Source of the DNA: Zobellia uliginosa
GTDB lineage: Bacteria > Bacteroidota > Bacteroidia > Flavobacteriales > Flavobacteriaceae
Reading direction: 5' to 3'
Assembly (NCBI RefSeq): GCF_900156625.1
Contig: NZ_FTOB01000002.1
Span: forward strand, 676,275 to 740,274
DNA length: 64,000 nucleotides
Shown here: positions 38,554 through 48,464 of the stretch, in pieces
How positions within the stretch are numbered: position 1 is the stretch's first letter
Layout: each line of letters opens with the position of its first letter
The notes under the pieces: model-generated
The model's input: the letters and a program-made list of their open reading frames with translations, nothing else
What the model was told of the DNA's origin: nothing
The model's database searches: none
Position numbers and translations under genes: made by a program

Positions 38554-39507
38554 TTGAACGAACTGATAATAGAACTTACAGAGATTAGCCCACGCGAATT
38601 TTTCGGGCAACAAAATCAAAATATAGATTTACTGAAAAAGTATTTTCCAAAGCTCAAGATCGTAGCAAGGGGAAGCAAAATAAAAGTATACGGTGATGAA
38701 GAGCTCCTAGAAGAGTTCGAACGCCGCTTTGATATGCTTACCGCCCATTTTGGCAAGTACAATAAATTGGACGAAAACAGCATTGAACGTGTGCTGACCA
38801 GCAATACGTCCCTAGACTATGAGTCTCCCGAAAACAGTGGGGAAACTTTGGTACATGGGGTGAATGGCCGTCTTATAAAACCACAGACCCTCAATCAACG
38901 TAGGTTGGTCGATGCGGCCAAGAAGAACGATATGGTCTTCGCCATTGGGCCGGCAGGTACGGGAAAGACCTATACCGGCGTAGCCTTAGCGGTTAAAGCC
39001 TTGAAGGAGAAGCAGGTAAAGCGCATTATCTTAACAAGGCCCGCAGTCGAGGCCGGTGAGAACTTGGGCTTCTTGCCAGGGGATTTAAAAGAGAAATTGG
39101 ACCCCTATATGCAACCTTTGTACGACGGACTTAGGGATATGATCCCTTCGGAAAAGTTGGCACACTTGATAGAGAACGGAATCATTCAAATAGCCCCATT
39201 GGCCTTTATGCGCGGACGTACCTTGGACAATGCCTTTGTTATTTTGGATGAGGCCCAAAACACGACCCATGCACAAATGAAAATGTTCCTTACCCGTATG
39301 GGAAAGAACGCCAAATTTATGATTACCGGTGACCCCGGACAGATCGATTTGCCGAGAAGGGTGATTTCAGGACTCAAGGAAGCCCTTTTGATCCTTAAAA
39401 ATACCCAAGGCATTGAAATTGTTTATCTCGATGATAAAGATGTGATACGTCATAAGCTGGTAAAAAAGGTGATTGACGCATACAAGAATATAGAACACCA
39501 GAATTAA
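38554..39507 (+). CDS. PhoH family ATPase
   Basis: 317 residues if translation starts at the TTG at 38554 (coding as NELIIELTEISPREFF after the initiator). No in-frame ATG precedes this conserved N-terminal block, so the TTG decides the start. The Walker A motif is GPAGTGKTYTG near residue 132 and Walker B is FVILDEAQN near 228. PhoH proteins are cytoplasmic ATPases with RNA helicase-like folds, implicated in phosphate-starvation and RNA metabolism. It lies directly upstream of purC with a short spacer, as in many Flavobacteriaceae. Confidence 0.93.
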   Translation: MNELIIELTEISPREFFGQQNQNIDLLKKYFPKLKIVARGSKIKVYGDEELLEEFERRFDMLTAHFGKYNKLDENSIERVLTSNTSLDYESPENSGETLVHGVNGRLIKPQTLNQRRLVDAAKKNDMVFAIGPAGTGKTYTGVALAVKALKEKQVKRIILTRPAVEAGENLGFLPGDLKEKLDPYMQPLYDGLRDMIPSEKLAHLIENGIIQIAPLAFMRGRTLDNAFVILDEAQNTTHAQMKMFLTRMGKNAKFMITGDPGQIDLPRRVISGLKEALLILKNTQGIEIVYLDDKDVIRHKLVKKVIDAYKNIEHQN

Positions 39508-39545
39508 TACGAAACCCTCTTTAAGTAAAAAATTACCCGCATAGA

Positions 39546-40496
39546 ATGAGCAGTACCATTACAGATACGAATTTTGAATTTCCTGGCCAGAAAAGTGTTT
39601 ACAAGGGCAAGGTGCGTGAAGTATATGAACTTGAAAATGGAATTTTGGTGATGGTTGCCACCGATCGCCTATCGGCCTTTGATGTGGTGATGCCCAAAGG
39701 TATTCCTTATAAAGGGCAGATCTTGAATCAGATCGCCACTAAAATGATGGATGCCACCAAGGATATCGTCCCCAATTGGCTAATGGCTACGCCAGACCCC
39801 AATGTAGCGGTGGGGCACGCCTGTGAACCTTTCAAGGTGGAAATGGTCATTAGGGGCTATCTTTCAGGGCACGCGGCACGTGAATACAAAGCAGGTAAGC
39901 GTATGTTGTGCGGTGTGGCCATGCCAGAGGGAATGAGGGAAAACGATAAATTCCCCCATCCCATTATTACCCCGGCTACCAAGGCTGAAATGGGAGATCA
40001 CGATGAGGATATTTCAAAAGAGGATATTTTAAAAAGAGGTATCGTTGCTAAGGAGGATTATGAAGTTTTAGAGCAATATACACAAGCCCTTTTTGAAAGG
40101 GGCACCCAAATTGCGGCCGAAAGAGGACTCATACTGGTAGATACCAAATACGAATTCGGAAAGACCAGTGACGGTAAGATTGTTTTGATAGACGAAATCC
40201 ATACGCCCGATTCTTCGCGCTATTTCTATGCCGACACCTATGCGGAATTGCAGGACAAAGGTGCGCCCCAAAAACAATTGTCGAAGGAGTTCGTTCGCCA
40301 ATGGCTTATAGAAAACGGCTTTCAAGGTCTTGAAGGGCAAACCTTGCCCGAAATGACGGATGAGTATATAGAAACGGTTTCCGAACGCTACATAGAACTG
40401 TACGAAAACATAACGGGCGAAGCTTTTCAAAAAGCCGATATATCGGATATCCAAACCCGTATTGAAAAAAACGTATTGGCTTATTTAAAGGCTTAA
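39546..40496 (+). CDS. purC: Phosphoribosylaminoimidazolesuccinocarboxamide (SAICAR) synthase
   Basis: 316 residues. The N-terminus is the substrate-binding lid [28 protein letters not shown], followed by the ATP-grasp core with [15 protein letters not shown] and [31 protein letters not shown]. It ligates aspartate to CAIR in step 8 of purine synthesis. The length is that of the longer bacterial/eukaryote-like PurC form. It is convergent with the exonuclease gene, with only 4 nt between stops. Confidence 0.97.
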   Translation: MSSTITDTNFEFPGQKSVYKGKVREVYELENGILVMVATDRLSAFDVVMPKGIPYKGQILNQIATKMMDATKDIVPNWLMATPDPNVAVGHACEPFKVEMVIRGYLSGHAAREYKAGKRMLCGVAMPEGMRENDKFPHPIITPATKAEMGDHDEDISKEDILKRGIVAKEDYEVLEQYTQALFERGTQIAAERGLILVDTKYEFGKTSDGKIVLIDEIHTPDSSRYFYADTYAELQDKGAPQKQLSKEFVRQWLIENGFQGLEGQTLPEMTDEYIETVSERYIELYENITGEAFQKADISDIQTRIEKNVLAYLKA

Positions 40497-40500
40497 AACG

Positions 40501-41157
40501 CTATTTCAGTAGTTTTTTAACCGAGAAATTTTTCTTTGTTTTTAATTTTTGCATAATTTTCATAAAGGCAATGGCGGTAATGTAGGCATCGCCTAGTGCC
40601 GTATGCCGGTCTTTTTTGGAGATATCGAATTTTTCGGCCAGCTCATCGAGTGAATATTGGGGCTTGACCGGTAACAGTGGCGATTGGATCAGGGTTCGCT
40701 TGTAAAGGACGGAAGTATCGAGAAACTTATTTTTTAGGTCGGGCATCCCGTGCCGGTTGAGAGCCTTGTTGATCATGGTTCGGTCGAAGCCGGCATGATG
40801 GGCCACAAGAACCGAATTGCCGATATAATCTAAAAATTGGATCAGGGCATCCAACTCCGTAATACGCTCCTTGGGCTCTTCCTGTAAAATACCGTGTATC
40901 TGAATGTTCTTGGCGTGATAGAAGTGCTGGTACAGATAGACCTCAAGGCTTTGGTTTACATTGATATGGTTGTTCTGAAGGCTTAGGGCGCCAATAGATA
41001 ATATACGGTCGGTTTCGTAATCAAATCCCGTAGTTTCGGTATCGAGTACCACAAATCGGATCTTTGAGAGGTCGTTCTCCGGTTTGGCGTTGAACCGCTC
41101 TAAGTAATCCATCCAAAAATCGGGATAGTTCTTTTTTCGTTTTTTAAACAGGTTCAT
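40501..41157 (-). CDS. DnaQ-like 3'-5' exonuclease
   Basis: 218 residues. Exonuclease motif I is VLDTETTGFDYETDRILSIGAL (Asp and Glu metal ligands), motif II is NSVLVAHHAGFDRTMI, and motif III is RHTALGDAYITAIAF with the His and Asp. The fold is DEDDh type, like polymerase III epsilon. It overlaps the start of the CBS/DUF294 gene by a single base at 41157, a coupled pair common in Bacteroidota. It could serve proofreading or RNA trimming; the partner gene does not decide this. Confidence 0.9.
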   Translation of the reverse strand: MNLFKKRKKNYPDFWMDYLERFNAKPENDLSKIRFVVLDTETTGFDYETDRILSIGALSLQNNHINVNQSLEVYLYQHFYHAKNIQIHGILQEEPKERITELDALIQFLDYIGNSVLVAHHAGFDRTMINKALNRHGMPDLKNKFLDTSVLYKRTLIQSPLLPVKPQYSLDELAEKFDISKKDRHTALGDAYITAIAFMKIMQKLKTKKNFSVKKLLK

Positions 41158-43082
41158 TAGCCCAATAGGTTTGTCACTTTAAAGCGTATTTTTAAAAGCT
41201 CCTGAAGGTCTTTAATGGTCTTAAAGCATCGCTTCAACTTGATTTTTTCTTCTTTGGTCAATTTGTTAAGCGCTATAAAACGCCCCGAGTCATTGTGCAA
41301 GAGACCATGTCTCGTCCTGAATTTCAAAAGGGCTTTTGTTGCGTACGAACAGGCCATGAACAATTCTTCGTTGTTGGGTTCCAGTTCGGCCAATTTTTCA
41401 AATCGCTCCGCCGTATTATTGATCGACTTCACCTTATGGGATAGGGTCAACACACGTGCACCATCGATCAAGGGCATCAAGGCCCTTCGTTTTACATCGA
41501 AAAAGTCTTTGTACTCACCATCTTCCTCTACCAGGAAACTTCTGAAAAAGCCACTAGGGGAAGGACTCTGCAATGCGCCACTGGCCAAGTGTAAAAAGAA
41601 GTTCGGGAATTTTTCCGTCGTATCGAATATGTGGGCACTAAGCTCGCTTACCAAATCGGGATCTCCGTACGATAGGTTGTAATCAAAAAATATGGAAGAC
41701 AACAAGACTTGATCCGGACCGGGATTGGTGATCCAATGGTAAATACGCTCCTTCCATTCCGAAATACTTGAACACCACTCGGGGTTGGAAGCCATCATTT
41801 CGGCCGGGCAATACTCATATCCTATACTAAAAAGACCTTTTGTAACAATTTTGGAGAGATTCAAAAAATAGGCCCGGGTCGACCTTAATAAATAATCGGG
41901 CACGTCTTCAAAGACCAGGGCGTTATCTTGATCCGTATGCAGCAATTGTTCGCTGCGCCCTTGACTGCCCATGGCCAACCAAGCAAATTTGACCGGAGGG
42001 GGACCCTCCATTTTATCAAGCGCGATTTTGATGATCTGTTTGATACAGGCGTCGTTAAGCTCCGATATGATTTTCGAGGTCAGGGTCAAGGGGATGTTCT
42101 GGTCGAGATATCCCTGAAGAAGGTTCATGATCTGTCGGCGTACGGCCTTTAGCTTTTTGAAACCATTGGCACGTTTGATGGCCTTGATCAATACCGCAGG
42201 GTTGTTGCCCAACTCGAACATGATATCGTGCTTGCTTATGATACCTACGGCTTCTGTATTCGTTGTACCATCCAAGGTTAGGCATAGATGGCTGATGTTA
42301 CTCTTCATCATGGCCATCTGGGCCTGGGTCACGGTCATTTTTTTGGGATAGGTAATGACGGGAGAGCTCATAATACTTTTGGCCCTTGAAGTGATAGGAA
42401 AGAGTCCCGTTGCAATTTTATTCCTAATGTCCTTATCGGTTATGATCCCCACCGGAAGCTTTTCTTTTAAGACCAACATGGCCCCGACTTTTTTTTCGGT
42501 CATGGTAGAGGCAATGGTCTTGATCATGGTATTTTCGGTGCAGGTGACCAGCTTTTTTGAATAGTGGACGCACTGCAGGTCTAAAAGTTGATTGTCGCCT
42601 ACCTTAGCATTTTCCGACGATTCAGAGGCTCCGTAAAGTTTGCCCCTGTGGCTCTTTGAATAGGGATTTCTGGTATTTGACGCAAAGCTTTCGATAAGAA
42701 AGGTGCCTACTTCGTCGTACTTTTTTATGATCGGTTTGAAATCCACTATCGGAATGGCGTAAAGAATGGTCTCTTCATAGGCCTTGGCCCCGATCTTATA
42801 ATTTTCATTGGCGATAAGGGGCCTCAGTCCGAAGATATCACCCTCATCGCACAGGTCTACAACCTCGTCATTGGGTTCTTTGGTAAGTATGACCGCCCCT
42901 TTGTGTACGACATAAAAATACTTGTGCGCTTCTTCATCGATGGCGAAAATAGCCTCTCCCTTTACTTTGTAGACAATGCTTATTTCTTCCGATAGGCTTT
43001 CTATTTCTTTGATGTCTATTTCATTGAAAGGCGGGTAGTTCTTTAAAAAATCGGCTACCCTTGCCGAAATCGTGTTCTTCAT
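41157..43082 (-). CDS. cNMP-binding / CBS / DUF294 nucleotidyltransferase-like protein
   Basis: 641 residues, cytoplasmic. It has a cyclic-nucleotide-binding domain about 20-130 (FVVHKGAVILTKEPNDEVVDLCDEGDIFG) and paired CBS domains about 165-300 (GAMLVLKEKLPVGIITDKDIR). A DUF294/nucleotidyltransferase-like domain spans about 340-480 (AWLAMGSQGRSEQLLHTDQDNALVFED, with the G-S-x-G-R and D-x-D-x-A motif). A helical C-terminal substrate-like domain completes it. It resembles signal-dependent nucleotidyltransferases of the GlnD-like fold but the protein target is unknown. Confidence 0.88.
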   Translation of the reverse strand: MKNTISARVADFLKNYPPFNEIDIKEIESLSEEISIVYKVKGEAIFAIDEEAHKYFYVVHKGAVILTKEPNDEVVDLCDEGDIFGLRPLIANENYKIGAKAYEETILYAIPIVDFKPIIKKYDEVGTFLIESFASNTRNPYSKSHRGKLYGASESSENAKVGDNQLLDLQCVHYSKKLVTCTENTMIKTIASTMTEKKVGAMLVLKEKLPVGIITDKDIRNKIATGLFPITSRAKSIMSSPVITYPKKMTVTQAQMAMMKSNISHLCLTLDGTTNTEAVGIISKHDIMFELGNNPAVLIKAIKRANGFKKLKAVRRQIMNLLQGYLDQNIPLTLTSKIISELNDACIKQIIKIALDKMEGPPPVKFAWLAMGSQGRSEQLLHTDQDNALVFEDVPDYLLRSTRAYFLNLSKIVTKGLFSIGYEYCPAEMMASNPEWCSSISEWKERIYHWITNPGPDQVLLSSIFFDYNLSYGDPDLVSELSAHIFDTTEKFPNFFLHLASGALQSPSPSGFFRSFLVEEDGEYKDFFDVKRRALMPLIDGARVLTLSHKVKSINNTAERFEKLAELEPNNEELFMACSYATKALLKFRTRHGLLHNDSGRFIALNKLTKEEKIKLKRCFKTIKDLQELLKIRFKVTNLLG

Positions 43083-43272
43083 GCGGCTAATTTAGAGCTA
43101 AAGTTAGGTCAGGATTTGCATTAAACAAAGTAAAACCGACTAAAGAAACGCCTGGCAATTATCTTTGGCCCCTCCTTGGCGTTCTAGGGAAAGATTCGGA
43201 AAAGAAGCTTCCGCAGTTGATGTGAAGCCCTGTTTATAACTTATCTTTGCCATTGTAAAGGGCCGTTTTAGT

Positions 43273-45492
43273 ATGTTGAACAATACCATAGCAGTAAACT
43301 TTAGGGAACTCTTACAGTTTTTGAAAAGCACCGATTTTTCAAAGGCCATACTAGTAGGGCTTGCCGTTACCGTACCTATTTTATTGGGACTCTATTTTGA
43401 TCAGCTCGAGATTGGGCTGGCACTTTGTTTTGGGGCCTTTTGGAGCTCGCCCAGTGATGTCAGTGGTAGTTATAGGCATAAAAAGATTGGAATCCTTTGC
43501 TCTGCCGCACTAGTGGTTGTCGTTAGTTTTATTGGGGGCTATCTCGATTTGCCCCTGTTTGTCTTGATTCCCGTTTTAGGGCTGTTGACCTTTTCCATAG
43601 CCTACCTTTCCGTCTTTGGTTTCCGTGCCTCTTTGATCAGTTTTTCGGGGCTTTTGGCCTTGGTGTTGAGTTTTGCCCACCAACTTCAAAACTTAGAGGT
43701 ATATCAATATGCGCTTTTTGTTGGTTTGGGCGGTCTGTGGTATTTATTTTTGGCCGTAGTTTGGCACCGTATCAACCCCACTGGGGAAGTTGAAGAGGTG
43801 TTTACGGATACCTATCTCTTAACATCAAAATTCTTGCATATCCGAGGGCGCTTGATCGAATCGAATACCGACCGAGATGACTTACTGCCCGAATTACAGA
43901 AAATACAGGTACAACTCACCGAGAACCACGATAGCTTACGCGAGATGCTTATCGTCTCGCGAAAAAGTTCGGGACAATCCATGTACAACGGAAAACGCTT
44001 GTTGGTACTTACCCAGTTGGTGGAGATGCTGGAAACGGCCATTTCCAATCCCGTCAATTATGCCAAGATGGATGATATTTTTTCAAGGCATCCAGGGTAT
44101 ATGGAAATGTTTCAAAGGCTTATGTTCCGAATTTCCGACCAATTGGAGAAAATCGGCTATGCCGGTAGTGATAGGAGGAAGTTACCGAACAATAGGGAGT
44201 TGAAAGAGTGTGTCGCGAGAATCAAGGAAGAGATTACCAAATTAAGGTCCATACCAAAGAACGAAAACTTGGAAGGCTTCTTAATGCTTCAAAATCTTTT
44301 TGAATATCAGGAAAAACAGGTGGAAATCCTTAGGAAGATCAAATGGCTGCTCGATGATCCCAAACCTGAGGAACTAGAATTAATTGACGAGGAATACGCC
44401 CGTAAATTTGTAGCCTTACCCGATTATGACCCCAAGGTACTGGTTCAGAACTTTAGTTTTGCCTCGCCTATATTCAAGCATGCGTTACGCTTGGCGGTCA
44501 CCGTGATGATCGGTTATGGGGTGGGTACGATTTTTGAGTTTCAGAACCCCTATTGGATCTTGTTGACCATCATCATTATCCTTCGTCCGAGTTATGGCCT
44601 TACCAAGGCCCGTTCAAAAGACAGGATCATCGGAACCCTTATCGGTGGGGCCATTGCATTCATTATCGTTTCCCTTGTACAGAATACCTATGTTTTTGCC
44701 GTATTGGGCATTGCTTCCTTGGTAGCGGCATTTTCTATGCTACAGCGAAATTACAAAACGGCGGCTACCTTTATCACCTTGAGCGTCATATTCATATACG
44801 GTATTTTAAGGCCCGATATTTTGACCGTCATTCAATTTAGGGTCCTCGATACGGTAGTGGGCGCGGCACTATCCTTTTTAGCCACCTTATGGCTTTGGCC
44901 TACGTGGGGCTTTCTGAACATCGGTAAGAATTTTGAGGATAGTTTACGGGCCCATAAGAACTTTTTAATTGAAATAGGCCGTTTTTACAGTGCGAAGGAA
45001 AATACGGTCGCCCCGCTTCGCATTACCCGAAAGAAGGCTTTTGTAGAAACCTCTAACCTGAGTTCGGCCTTCCAACAAATGGTTCAAGAACCTAGGTCAA
45101 AGCAGAGGAACATAGACGAGGTGTATGAGTTTGTGGCACTTAGCCATGCTTTTTTGGCTTCCTTGGCCTCATTAAGCTCTTACATCCAGAACCACAGTAC
45201 TACTGAGGCTTCCGAAGGTTTTAAATCGGCCATAGCCCAAATAGGTGAGAATATGGATCGGGCCATACATGCCTTGGCCCAAGAGGGAGAAAATGCCGAT
45301 TTTTCAATCACAAACCTCGAACGTTCATTTGAGGACAATCGTTCTAGGTTCGATACGATGGCCTGGGATTTCGAAAATGCCGTAAAAACCGGTAAGGTGA
45401 GAAATTTGCAGGAAGCCTATCTCATACTCGAACAGCTGCGTTGGCTCTTTTCCCTCAGTGCTAAAATGCTAAAATTGAGTTCAAAGATCTAG
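43273..45492 (+). CDS. FUSC/YccS-family inner-membrane protein
   Basis: 739 residues, two blocks of membrane helices (about 25-165 and 400-530) separated and followed by long cytosolic helical regions. The first block includes ILVGLAVTVPILLGLYF and LVVVVSFIGGYLDLPLFVLIPV. The second has ALRLAVTVMIGYGVGTIF and YWILLTIIIILRPSYGLTKAR, the FUSC signature. Members are thought to move aromatic acids or similar compounds, or to handle envelope stress. A TATCTTTG -7 box lies at 43243-43250, just before the start, and it is not of the palindrome-type promoter found downstream. Confidence 0.85.
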   Translation: MLNNTIAVNFRELLQFLKSTDFSKAILVGLAVTVPILLGLYFDQLEIGLALCFGAFWSSPSDVSGSYRHKKIGILCSAALVVVVSFIGGYLDLPLFVLIPVLGLLTFSIAYLSVFGFRASLISFSGLLALVLSFAHQLQNLEVYQYALFVGLGGLWYLFLAVVWHRINPTGEVEEVFTDTYLLTSKFLHIRGRLIESNTDRDDLLPELQKIQVQLTENHDSLREMLIVSRKSSGQSMYNGKRLLVLTQLVEMLETAISNPVNYAKMDDIFSRHPGYMEMFQRLMFRISDQLEKIGYAGSDRRKLPNNRELKECVARIKEEITKLRSIPKNENLEGFLMLQNLFEYQEKQVEILRKIKWLLDDPKPEELELIDEEYARKFVALPDYDPKVLVQNFSFASPIFKHALRLAVTVMIGYGVGTIFEFQNPYWILLTIIIILRPSYGLTKARSKDRIIGTLIGGAIAFIIVSLVQNTYVFAVLGIASLVAAFSMLQRNYKTAATFITLSVIFIYGILRPDILTVIQFRVLDTVVGAALSFLATLWLWPTWGFLNIGKNFEDSLRAHKNFLIEIGRFYSAKENTVAPLRITRKKAFVETSNLSSAFQQMVQEPRSKQRNIDEVYEFVALSHAFLASLASLSSYIQNHSTTEASEGFKSAIAQIGENMDRAIHALAQEGENADFSITNLERSFEDNRSRFDTMAWDFENAVKTGKVRNLQEAYLILEQLRWLFSLSAKMLKLSSKI

Positions 45493-45536
45493 TTTTTTCA
45501 AAGACCTCTTATTTTTTTTGTTAAAATCCTACATCC

Positions 45537-45579
45537 TGACCTAGGTCATTCTTTTGGCTGTGCTTCCATTATACTTTAG
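45537..45579 (+). promoter_or_regulatory. Palindrome-type promoter of hsp20
   Basis: The perfect palindrome TGACCTAGGTCA (45537-45548) is followed after 23 nt by TACTTTAG (45572-45579), a TAnnTTTG-like -7 box. The palindrome carries TGA-N6-TCA, the core of Crp/Fnr-family operators, at a spacing that would place it near -41.5. Distance from palindrome to the hsp20 ATG is 67 nt. Confidence 0.75.
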
Positions 45580-45615
45580 CCGTACGTTAATTGTTTAACT
45601 AAAAAAGTTGAGATT

Positions 45616-46050
45616 ATGTCACTAATGAAATTTAACAAAAGACCTTGGGGAAATCTTGTAAGTAATGATTTTTTCAACAACGACGATTTTTTTAATGGAG
45701 GTTCTTGGTTGGGAAAACTGGAAGAGCCGGCCATGAACGTTAAGGAAAACGACGATAATTTTGAAATTGAACTTGCGGCACCTGGTTATGACAAGAAAGA
45801 TTTCAATGTGAGCATCGATAACGGATGCCTGAACATTTCGGCGGAAAATTCCAATGTTAAAAAAGAAGAGGAAGACAACTATAGCCGCAAGGAGTTTAGT
45901 TATTCCTCTTTTCAAAAATCACTCCGATTACCTGAAAGCGTAGCTGACGATAAAATAAAGGCGAGCTACAAAGATGGCCTTCTCAAATTCAAAATTGCCA
46001 AAAAGGAAGAGGCTAAAAAACACAGTCCGAAAACTGTAGAGATATCATAA
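45616..46050 (+). CDS. Small heat shock protein, Hsp20/alpha-crystallin
   Basis: 144 residues. The alpha-crystallin domain spans about 35-130: PAMNVKENDDNFEIELAAPGYDKKDFNVSIDNG, then SYSSFQKSLRLPESV and the final ASYKDGLLKFKIAKKE strand with the G-L-L motif. The C-terminal tail has an I-x-(I/V)-like end (VEIS). It is an ATP-independent holdase. The promoter carries a palindrome shared with several neighbours, suggesting induction by the same stress. The gene has its own terminator. Confidence 0.93.
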   Translation: MSLMKFNKRPWGNLVSNDFFNNDDFFNGGSWLGKLEEPAMNVKENDDNFEIELAAPGYDKKDFNVSIDNGCLNISAENSNVKKEEEDNYSRKEFSYSSFQKSLRLPESVADDKIKASYKDGLLKFKIAKKEEAKKHSPKTVEIS

Positions 46051-46070
46051 GAAACACTAATCGTTAGAAC

Positions 46071-46134
46071 AGCCTTCTTATCGAAACCTGTATGCGTCCA
46101 TGTAGGTAGGTTAGATTTGAGGGCTTTCTTTTTT
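46071..46134 (+). terminator. Terminator after hsp20
   Basis: AGCCTTC (46071-46077) pairs with GAGGGCT (46119-46125) with one G-T wobble, enclosing an inner AACCT/AGGTT stem. It is followed by a T-rich run TTCTTTTTT. Confidence 0.6.
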
Positions 46135-46237
46135 GTGATAATTCTTCTTCTCGGGTTTGGCGATAAGCCCTCCGGTATTCGATATGTAACTGTCTTTTAC
46201 CAATTTTTATGTCCCCAAAAAACTTCACGTTCTTTTA

Positions 46238-46280
46238 TGATACAGGTCAGGGAGAGACCGTAAATAATTACGGTAATTTG
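46238..46280 (+). promoter_or_regulatory. Palindrome-type promoter of the DUF6134-like/cls unit
   Basis: TGATACAGGTCA (46238-46249) is a one-base variant of TGAC-N4-GTCA with the left half TGAT. In the same 23-nt register follows GTAATTTG (46273-46280). The TTTG is in place but the TA is shifted by one base, so this is the weakest match of the set. The site is 63 nt before the chosen start codon. Confidence 0.5.
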
Positions 46281-46312
46281 TATTTGTGCAAATGCTCTTC
46301 CATATATTTATT

Positions 46313-46906
46313 ATGATGTTCAAATATGTAATCGGACTTATTTTTTGTATTGGTGTTATGGGCGATAGCCTTGTTCCCGATACGGTACTGCAATACGACA
46401 TCTTAATGAGAAACAAGCTTATAGGTAGTTTAGAGGTAAGCCGAAAGACTGTAGGCACGGTGACTACTTATCAGAGTTTTACCCGTATCAAAACCAAACT
46501 ATTGACACCGATAGCGGTAGATTATAAGTATGTGGTAAGCTTTGACAATGAGCTCCTTCAAAGGGCCAATGTCAATATTTGGGTCAACGATAGGCCCCAC
46601 GCGGAGACCAGCACCTCGTGGAAAAATAATCAGTATCGTATCGTAAAGAACAAAAAGGAAAGTAACTTGGAAGATTCTATCGACTATACCACTATATTGC
46701 TGTACTTTAAGGAGCCGAAGCATATCGATTATTGTTACTCCGAACAAGATGGTACTATGAATACCATAGTGGCCCTAGGAAACCATAGCTACAAGAAAAT
46801 CAATGCGAATGGCAAGGAAAACTTATACTTTTATAAAAAGGGTGTTTTGCATCATGCTACTATTGATGGCGGAGTGGTAAGTTTCGAAATGCGCATCAGT
46901 GAGTAA
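46313..46906 (+). CDS. DUF6134-like exported protein
   Basis: 197 residues from the ATG at 46313, chosen because it opens a signal-like sequence (MMFKYVIGLIFCIGVMGDS). The mature part is rich in beta strands: VLQYDILMRNKLIGSLEVSRK, TYQSFTRIKTKL, VDYKYVVSFDNELLQ. It looks like DUF6134-type proteins of flavobacteria, of unknown function. The cls gene follows 51 nt downstream on the same strand, so the two may share the palindrome-type promoter. Confidence 0.55.
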   Translation: MMFKYVIGLIFCIGVMGDSLVPDTVLQYDILMRNKLIGSLEVSRKTVGTVTTYQSFTRIKTKLLTPIAVDYKYVVSFDNELLQRANVNIWVNDRPHAETSTSWKNNQYRIVKNKKESNLEDSIDYTTILLYFKEPKHIDYCYSEQDGTMNTIVALGNHSYKKINANGKENLYFYKKGVLHHATIDGGVVSFEMRISE

Positions 46907-46957
46907 GTTCTCAAGATAAGATGATTTGTTTGCATTGGATAAAATAACATTTAGAAT

Positions 46958-48394
46958 ATGACCATCGCACTTATCGTTTACTTTTCGTTGGCCCTGTTCT
47001 TGGTAGGTCGGTTATTGCTTTATGGTATACGCCCCACAAAGACCCTAGCTTGGCTTTTGGCCATCTTTACCATACCGGTCGGAGGTATGTTGTTCTACTT
47101 CGTTCTGGGACGTAACAGAAGAAAAAATAAGTTTTACCGCCTTAAAAAGACCGAAGAGATCTCGGCATACCTAAAAACGGTCGAGGCCTATTGCGATGAT
47201 ATAGATCGAAATAATGGGGAAAACGTGCCCGAACCGATAAAAGGCCACCTCAAATTGGTAAAACTTATCGCTAAAAACTCCAACTTTTTACCCAGTTTAG
47301 GCAATGAGCTGACCCCCCTAAAGGATGGACCGGCAACCTTTGAGGCTATTTTTCAGGCTATGGAAGGAGCCGAAAAGTTTATACATGTTCAATATTATAT
47401 TTTTGAGGAAGGCATATTGGGCGATAGGTTTCTGTCCCTTTGGCAACGAAAAATAAAGGAAGGTGTTGAAATCCGTTTCCTATACGACGGTTTGGGAAGC
47501 AATACCTTAAGCAAGGCCTATGTCAACCAACTCAGGGAAGCTGGGGTGGAGGTCTTTAGTTTTTTGCCCATTCGGTTCAAAAGGCTACTCTCGTCCATTA
47601 ATTACAGAAACCATAGGAAGATAGTCGTGGTTGATGGGCATACGGCCTTTACGGGCGGTGTCAACGTATCGGACAAGTACATTAAAGGTGACTCGGTATT
47701 AGGTACTTGGCACGATATGCATTTGCGACTTAGGGGACCTGTAGTCAATAGCCTTCAGGCAGTATTTGCCATGGACTGGAGTTTTGCCAGTGGAAAGGAT
47801 GATATGCTGACATTGTCGTATTTTTCAACCATACCCAAAATCGGAAATTCTATTGTACAGACCGTTTCAAGCGGCCCTGATTCCGATTTTCCGTCGGTAC
47901 ATCAACTGTATTTTTCATTGATCAACGGTGCCAAAAAGTATATCTACATCGTAAACCCCTATATTATTCCGGGAGAAGCCCTTATGGAAGCTTTACAGGT
48001 AGCCGCTCTGGGCGGGGTCGATGTTAGGATTTTGCTTTCTTCCAACTCCGATAGTTTTTTGGTCAGATGGGGCGTACGCTCGTATTTTGAAAACTTTTTG
48101 GAAGCTGGGGTTAGAATTTATCAATATCCTGATGGCTTCTTGCACAGTAAACTCATGTTTACCGACGATGAACTGACGACCATTGGTACCGCCAACCTTG
48201 ATGTAAGGAGTTTTGAACAAAATTATGAGGTCAATGTTTTGGCCTATGATAAAGAACTTACAAAGCAGTTGAAACGTGATTTTTTAAATGATTGCAAAAT
48301 TAGCCGTGAATTAGATTATAAGGAATTTACACAGCGACCCAAGTCCGAGCGTTTTAAAGAAGGACTCGCAAAAGTGTTTAGTCCCGTCTTGTAG
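46958..48394 (+). CDS. cls: Cardiolipin synthase
   Basis: 478 residues. Two N-terminal membrane helices (ALIVYFSLALFLVGRLLLYG, and TLAWLLAIFTIPVGGMLFYFVLG) precede two phospholipase D domains with HKD motifs: HRKIVVVDGHTAFTGGVN near 221 and HSKLMFTDDELTTIGTANLD near 400. It joins two phosphatidylglycerols to make cardiolipin. Membership of the palindrome-linked cluster suggests membrane-lipid remodelling under stress. Confidence 0.94.
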   Translation: MTIALIVYFSLALFLVGRLLLYGIRPTKTLAWLLAIFTIPVGGMLFYFVLGRNRRKNKFYRLKKTEEISAYLKTVEAYCDDIDRNNGENVPEPIKGHLKLVKLIAKNSNFLPSLGNELTPLKDGPATFEAIFQAMEGAEKFIHVQYYIFEEGILGDRFLSLWQRKIKEGVEIRFLYDGLGSNTLSKAYVNQLREAGVEVFSFLPIRFKRLLSSINYRNHRKIVVVDGHTAFTGGVNVSDKYIKGDSVLGTWHDMHLRLRGPVVNSLQAVFAMDWSFASGKDDMLTLSYFSTIPKIGNSIVQTVSSGPDSDFPSVHQLYFSLINGAKKYIYIVNPYIIPGEALMEALQVAALGGVDVRILLSSNSDSFLVRWGVRSYFENFLEAGVRIYQYPDGFLHSKLMFTDDELTTIGTANLDVRSFEQNYEVNVLAYDKELTKQLKRDFLNDCKISRELDYKEFTQRPKSERFKEGLAKVFSPVL

Positions 48395-48403
48395 TATCAC
48401 CTA

Positions 48404-48446
48404 TGACTTGCATCATTTTCAGGCACGGGTGTAGTTCGTAAATTCG
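48404..48446 (+). promoter_or_regulatory. Palindrome-type promoter of the patatin gene
   Basis: TGACTTGCATCA (48404-48415) keeps TGA-N6-TCA with one G-to-A change in the right half. TAAATTCG (48439-48446) lies 23 nt later, matching TAnnTTTG except one base. The start codon is 18 nt beyond. Confidence 0.6.
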
Positions 48447-48464
48447 CATAATTATCATATAGCA

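Noticed and set aside
43101-43111. AGGTCA half-site upstream of the cNMP/CBS gene
   Set aside because: The left half is AAAG instead of TGA, and the distance to the gene start is too short for the 23-nt register. It was not counted as a regulon site.
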